Assembly: GCA_015232485.1 (NCBI GenBank) | Contig: JADFZP010000106.1 | Span: 1-8,929 of the forward strand | From: Alphaproteobacteria bacterium | GTDB lineage: Bacteria > Pseudomonadota > Alphaproteobacteria > Rhodospirillales > Magnetospirillaceae | Direction of reading: 5' to 3' | DNA: 8,929 bases | Part shown: positions 5,965 through 8,929 of the stretch, in pieces | How the letters are laid out: each line of letters opens with the position of its first letter | How positions within the stretch are numbered: the stretch's first letter is position 1 | Made by a program: the position numbers and the translations under genes | The notes under the pieces: model-generated | What the model was told of the DNA's origin: nothing | What the model saw: only the letters and a program-made list of their open reading frames with translations | Database searches by the model: none

Positions 5965-7415
5965 GCGCCGCCCTCCTGCTTCTCGGCGGCGGCCTTTTTG
6001 GCGGCGGCCATCTTGGCCTTGCGTTCGCGATCCAGGCGCTCGACGCGCTCGGCGCGCTGCTCGGCCAGCCGCTTGGTCATCTCCTGCTTGCGCCGGTCGC
6101 GCTGCAGGGCGGCGAGACGGCCCTTGCCATAATTGAAGTACTGCACCAGCGGAATGTGGGCCGGGCAGACATAGGCGCAGCTTCCGCAATTCAGGCAGTC
6201 GAGCAGACCGATGCGGGCCGCCGCGTCCAACTTCTCGTGGCGGATCATTTGCGCCATCTCGACCGGCACCAGGCCGCATGGGCAGGCGGTGACGCAACTG
6301 CCGCAGCGGATGCAGGGCATCGTGTCGCGTTCATGGGCCTCGGCCGCCGTCAGCGCCAGGATGCCGCTGGTGCCCTTGACGACGGGCACCTCGCGGCCGG
6401 GCATCGCCTGGCCCATCATCGGCCCGCCGCTTAAGTAATGGACCGGCGGCTCGACCAGCCCGCCGCAATGTTCGATCAGTTGCGACACCAGGGTGCCCAG
6501 CCGCACGTCGAGATTCTTCTGCTCGCGCACCGCCCGCCCGCTGACCGTGACCACCCGGCTGATCAGCGGCCGACCCAGGCGCACCGCGTGATGGACGGCC
6601 CTGGCCGTGGCGATGTTGTGGACGACCACGCCGATATCGGCGGTCAGCTTGCGGGCCGGCGTTTCACGGCCGGTGAGCGCGGTGACCAGATGGCGTTCCG
6701 AGCCCATCGGATAGCGGGTCGGCAAGGGCACCACCTCGACTTCGGCGAAGGCGGCGGATTCGGCGGCCATCGCCGCCAGCGCCTCGGGCTTGTTCTTCTC
6801 GATGGCGATGACGATGCGCTCGACCCCCAAGGCGCGGGCCATGATGCGCACCCCGTCGACCACCTCGGCGGTGCATTCGCGCATCAGGCGATCGTCGCAG
6901 GTCAAGTAGGGCTCGCATTCGGCGCCGTTGATGACCAGCACGTCGATCGGGAACTTGCGCCCCAAATCCAGCTTGACCGCCGAGGGGAAGGTGCCCCCGC
7001 CCATGCCGACCACGCCGCATTCGGCGACGCGGCGGGCGATCTCTTCGCGCGGTACGGAAAAGGGGTCGAGCGGCGGCGGCAGGTCGGTCCATTCGTCCAG
7101 GCCATCCGGTTCGAGCAGGATGGTCGGCTGCGCCAAGCCCGATGGATGGGGCGCCGCGAAGGGCAGGATGTCGACGATGCGGCCCGAGGTCGACGCGTGT
7201 ACCGGCGCCGAGATCTCGCCCCGCGCCCGCGCCAGAAGCTGACCCTTGCGCACCCGGTCGCCGGCCGCCACCACCGGCACGGCGGGCGCGCCGATATGCT
7301 GCTGCAAGGGCAGATGCAGCAGGGCGGGCATCGGCAAGGGCTCGATCGCCTTGCCGGCGGTCATTTCCTTGCGGTACTCCGGATGGATGCCGCCCCGGAT
7401 GCGAAACAGCTTCAT
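5961..7415 (-). CDS. rnfC: RnfC, NADH- and Fe-S-binding peripheral subunit of the Rnf complex
   Basis: The 484-residue cytoplasmic subunit is the presumed entry point for NADH electrons. GGIHP at 8-12 is typical of the family start. The glycine-rich GMGGGTFPSAVKL at 137-149 and NGAECEPYLTCDDRLM at 163-178 match the NADH/FMN-binding region shared with complex I subunit NuoF. Two [4Fe-4S] motifs follow: Cys368, 371, 374, 378 (CIRCGSCVTAC) and Cys407, 410, 413, 417 (CLNCGSCAYVC). The last ~45 residues form a charged Arg/Lys/Ala/Glu-rich helix, a short form of the long tail seen in gammaproteobacterial RnfC. The start overlaps the rnfB stop by four bases (ATGA). The frame stays open a long way upstream of this ATG, but that stretch is out of frame with rnfB and rnfA and is not coding. 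Confidence 0.97.
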   Translation of the reverse strand: MKLFRIRGGIHPEYRKEMTAGKAIEPLPMPALLHLPLQQHIGAPAVPVVAAGDRVRKGQLLARARGEISAPVHASTSGRIVDILPFAAPHPSGLAQPTILLEPDGLDEWTDLPPPLDPFSVPREEIARRVAECGVVGMGGGTFPSAVKLDLGRKFPIDVLVINGAECEPYLTCDDRLMRECTAEVVDGVRIMARALGVERIVIAIEKNKPEALAAMAAESAAFAEVEVVPLPTRYPMGSERHLVTALTGRETPARKLTADIGVVVHNIATARAVHHAVRLGRPLISRVVTVSGRAVREQKNLDVRLGTLVSQLIEHCGGLVEPPVHYLSGGPMMGQAMPGREVPVVKGTSGILALTAAEAHERDTMPCIRCGSCVTACPCGLVPVEMAQMIRHEKLDAAARIGLLDCLNCGSCAYVCPAHIPLVQYFNYGKGRLAALQRDRRKQEMTKRLAEQRAERVERLDRERKAKMAAAKKAAAEKQEGGA

Positions 7416-7948
7416 GACGCCACCTTGACGCGCGGCTTCTTCCAATGCCAAGTCGCCAGCGTGGCCGGCACCGCGCGCATCTCGATGCAGTCGGTCGGGC
7501 AGACCTTGGCGCATTTTCCGCAGGCGTGGCAGACCTCGGCGATCACCGTGTGAATCTGCTTGGCCGCGCCGACGATGGCGTCGGTCGAGCACTCCTTGAG
7601 GCAGCGGGTGCAGCCGATGCACAGATCCTCGTTGACGAAGGCGACTTCCGGCTCGAGTTCCTCCTGATCGCCGAAACTGACCGAGACGCCCAGCTTCTCG
7701 GCGATCGCCATGGCCACGGCGCGCCCGCCGGGCGGGCACAGGGTGGGAGGCGCCTCGCCCTTGACCAGGGCCGCCGCCGCCGGCTTGCAGCCCGCGAAGC
7801 CGCACTGGCCGCACTGGCTGCCGGGCAGCAGCGCCTCGACCTCGGCTTCGATCGGATTGCCCTCGACACGCAGGTAGCGGGCGGCGACGCCCAGCACCGC
7901 GCCAAGCAAGGCGCCGAGCAGGGTCAGACTTCCGATGGCGATCAGCAT
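7412..7948 (-). CDS. rnfB: RnfB, ferredoxin-like iron-sulfur subunit of the Rnf complex
   Basis: The 178-residue protein begins with one membrane anchor (about residues 1-22), followed by the family Fe-S domain with Cys46, 49, 54 and 71 (CGQCGFAGC...C). Two ferredoxin-type [4Fe-4S] motifs follow: Cys110, 113, 116, 120 (CIGCTRCLKEC) and Cys140, 143, 146, 150 (CHACGKCAKVC), each set finished by the proline- or serine-containing turn expected for ferredoxins. It passes electrons between the membrane subunits and soluble ferredoxin. I chose the ATG at 7948, since AGGAGG lies 8 bases upstream; a TTG two codons earlier is only 2 bases from that site. The gap to rnfA is 12 bases. Confidence 0.96.
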   Translation of the reverse strand: MLIAIGSLTLLGALLGAVLGVAARYLRVEGNPIEAEVEALLPGSQCGQCGFAGCKPAAAALVKGEAPPTLCPPGGRAVAMAIAEKLGVSVSFGDQEELEPEVAFVNEDLCIGCTRCLKECSTDAIVGAAKQIHTVIAEVCHACGKCAKVCPTDCIEMRAVPATLATWHWKKPRVKVAS

Positions 7949-7956
7949 CCCCAATG

Positions 7957-7962
7957 CCTCCT
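7957..7962 (-). promoter_or_regulatory. Ribosome binding site of rnfB, overlapping the rnfA stop codon
   Basis: A perfect AGGAGG lies 8 bases before the rnfB ATG at 7948. Its first two bases are the last two of the rnfA TAG stop, so a ribosome finishing rnfA sits on the rnfB initiation signal. The spacing selects the ATG over the upstream TTG. Confidence 0.8.
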
Positions 7963-8542
7963 ATTTCACGCTCAAGCCGGAAAAGCCCATGAAGGCCAGC
8001 GACAGGATGCCGGCCGTCACGAAGCCCAGCGGAGCGCCTGCGAAGGGTGATGGAACCTCGGCCAGGGCGAGGCGCTCGCGCAGGCCGGCGAACATCACCA
8101 GGATCAGCGTGAAGCCCAGCGCCGAGCCGAAGCCGTACAGCATGCTGGCGAACAACCCATTGCCGCTTTGCGCGTTGAGCAACGCCACGCCCAGCACCGC
8201 GCAGTTGGTGGTGATCAGCGGCAGGAAGATGCCCAGCGACTGGTAGAGCATCGGCGACATCTTGCGGATCGCCATCTCGGTGAACTGGACCACCGCGGCG
8301 ATCGCCAGGATGAAGGTCAGGATGCGCAGATAGCCGATGCCCAGCGGCTGGAGAACCCAGGTTTCCAGCATCCAGGCCATCACCGCCGACAGGGTCAGCA
8401 CGAAGGTGGTCGCCGAGCCCATGCCCACCGCCGAGTCCACCTTGCTGGACACGCCCATGAAGGGGCACAACCCCAGGAACTTGACCAGCACCACGTTGTT
8501 GACCAGCGCGGTGCCGATGATGAGAAGCACGTATTCCTGCAT
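7961..8542 (-). CDS. rnfA: RnfA, integral membrane subunit of the Rnf complex
   Basis: The 193-residue protein is a six-helix membrane subunit and a paralogue of RnfE, with opposite membrane orientation in known complexes. The two half-site cysteines of the intramembrane Fe-S cluster are Cys26 in FLGLCPFMGV and Cys114 in TTNCAVLGVA. NNVVLVKFLG at 15-24 and GMGSATTFVLT at 40-50 are family hallmarks. Length matches the family's ~193. It is the first gene of the operon. The ribosome binding site is modest (GAAGGG very close to the ATG, with AAAGGG a little further upstream), weaker than those of the downstream genes. Confidence 0.97.
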   Translation of the reverse strand: MQEYVLLIIGTALVNNVVLVKFLGLCPFMGVSSKVDSAVGMGSATTFVLTLSAVMAWMLETWVLQPLGIGYLRILTFILAIAAVVQFTEMAIRKMSPMLYQSLGIFLPLITTNCAVLGVALLNAQSGNGLFASMLYGFGSALGFTLILVMFAGLRERLALAEVPSPFAGAPLGFVTAGILSLAFMGFSGLSVK

Positions 8543-8713
8543 GGCCCTTCAACCCTTTCCGCGCCGCAACATGAGAGCTTGCTACATAAAAAGCTTGTTT
8601 CCCCAAAAGCCCTCGTCACGAAAGGATATTTCGCCGGACGAGAGTGCTACGAAATCAAGCCCGTCACAACGGCCTGTTTGGGCAGTCCAAACCCCACCCA
8701 TTCGGATGGTATC
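8543..8713. other. Intergenic region upstream of the rnf operon
   Basis: This 171-base gap is less GC-rich than the genes around it and should hold the rnf promoter. Reading the minus strand I looked for a -24/-12 sigma-54 promoter (GG and GC spaced by 10 bases), a NifA site (TGT-N10-ACA) and a full FNR site (TTGAT-N4-ATCAA), and found none convincing; only a TTGAT half-site occurs, at 8658-8654. Short direct repeats of AAGCTT occur at 8577 and 8591. The clearest structure is the hairpin at 8610-8644, listed separately. Confidence 0.5.
8610..8644 (-). terminator. Terminator-like hairpin between the upstream gene and rnfA
   Basis: On the minus strand, CTCGTC (8642-8637) pairs with GACGAG (8617-8612), extended by one wobble and one C-G pair at the base. 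An inner stem, CGAAA (8633-8629) with TTTCG (8623-8619), closes over a 5-base loop; small unpaired bases separate the two stems. CTTTTGGGG follows at once, giving a short four-T run. It lies about 70 bases after the upstream stop codon and about 67 bases before rnfA, so it may end the upstream transcript, or it may be part of the rnf leader. The T-run is short, hence the modest confidence. Confidence 0.4.
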
Positions 8714-8929
8714 TTACCGCGCTGCGATATCCGTGGCGGACCCGACGCCGCACGCTCCGGCCCGCGCCGGCCCCAGATAGACCGGGCTGAGCGAGCCGCC
8801 CCGCGTCATCGCCCGGCCGAACAGACGAACCCCCAGCAGGGCCAGCCCCAGCCCGCCGATCGCCGCCAAACCGGCGGCCAGATCGCCGCCGCCCAGGCCG
8901 ACCGCCGTCAGCCCCGCCGCGACCATCAC
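8714..8929 (-). CDS. C-terminal end of an unrecognised, probably membrane protein (partial)
   Basis: About 71 codons are open from the window edge to a TAA at 8716-8714. I cannot tell the true start, since the frame may continue past 8929. The first ~36 residues are rich in Gly, Ala and Leu (for example IGGLGLALLGVRLFG) and fit one or two membrane helices. A basic stretch and a short polar tail ending SATDIAAR follow. Third codon positions are mostly G or C, as in the neighbouring genes, which supports real coding. No motif identifies a family. It is not the ApbE-like rnfF found near rnfA in R. capsulatus, as far as this tail shows. Confidence 0.5.
   Translation of the reverse strand: MMVAAGLTAVGLGGGDLAAGLAAIGGLGLALLGVRLFGRAMTRGGSLSPVYLGPARAGACGVGSATDIAAR

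Noticed and set aside
5083..6132. Plus-strand open frame of 349 codons opposite rnfD and rnfC
   Set aside because: The Gln/His/Arg-rich translation has no domain, and both minus-strand genes beneath it are unmistakable rnf genes.
7416..8606. Continuous open frame upstream of rnfC, giving an apparent 881-residue protein
   Set aside because: Upstream of 7415 this frame is out of phase with rnfB and rnfA, whose Fe-S and membrane motifs are intact. It is a GC-rich shadow, not a fusion or frameshift.
8543..8713. Sigma-54/NifA or FNR control of rnf, as in some diazotrophs
   Set aside because: No GG-N10-GC pair in a TGGC/TTGC setting, no TGT-N10-ACA, and only half of an FNR-type site could be found by eye.

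Overview
The window is GC-rich DNA, very probably from an alphaproteobacterium. I favour a Rhodospirillales-type phototroph or relative, but the genus is inference. Three things point there: a complete rnf operon in the order rnfABCDGEH, as described in Rhodobacter capsulatus; a palindromic intergenic repeat of the kind scattered through alphaproteobacterial genomes; and a membrane-anchored GH17-type glucan enzyme beside a family 2 glycosyltransferase. Every gene I can support lies on the minus strand, so the layout is best read from high to low coordinates.

Region 1 (8929-8714): the last ~71 codons of an unrecognised, hydrophobic, probably membrane protein cut by the window edge. Region 2 (8713-8543): a gap of about 170 bases with a terminator-like hairpin and no promoter I can assign. 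Region 3 (8542-3316): rnfA, rnfB, rnfC, rnfD, rnfG, rnfE and rnfH, tightly packed with ATGA or TGATG overlaps. Together they encode the membrane complex that moves electrons between NADH and ferredoxin, coupled to an ion gradient; in diazotrophic alphaproteobacteria it supplies reduced ferredoxin to nitrogenase. No flavin transferase (ApbE/RnfF) gene and no nif gene is visible here. Region 4 (3315-3065): a gap with two inverted copies of a palindromic repeat and the ribosome binding site of the next gene.

Region 5 (3064-2018): a 348-residue malyl-CoA/beta-methylmalyl-CoA lyase family enzyme. From memory it resembles the trifunctional Chloroflexus enzyme more than the shorter Rhodobacter Mcl1. 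It belongs to carbon assimilation (ethylmalonyl-CoA pathway, or reactions like those of the 3-hydroxypropionate bicycle), not to Rnf. Region 6 (1971-1): a membrane-anchored GT2 glycosyltransferase overlapping by one base an exported or membrane GH17-like protein that runs off the window, probably a beta-glucan synthesis or remodelling pair.

The points most worth a second look are: a perfect 12-bp hairpin that buries the Shine-Dalgarno and start codon of the glycosyltransferase; a Ser in RnfD where the FMN-carrying Thr is expected, while RnfG keeps its Thr; and the Chloroflexus-like malyl-CoA lyase. I found no phage, insertion sequence, CRISPR array, tRNA or rRNA, and no clearly novel multi-gene system.
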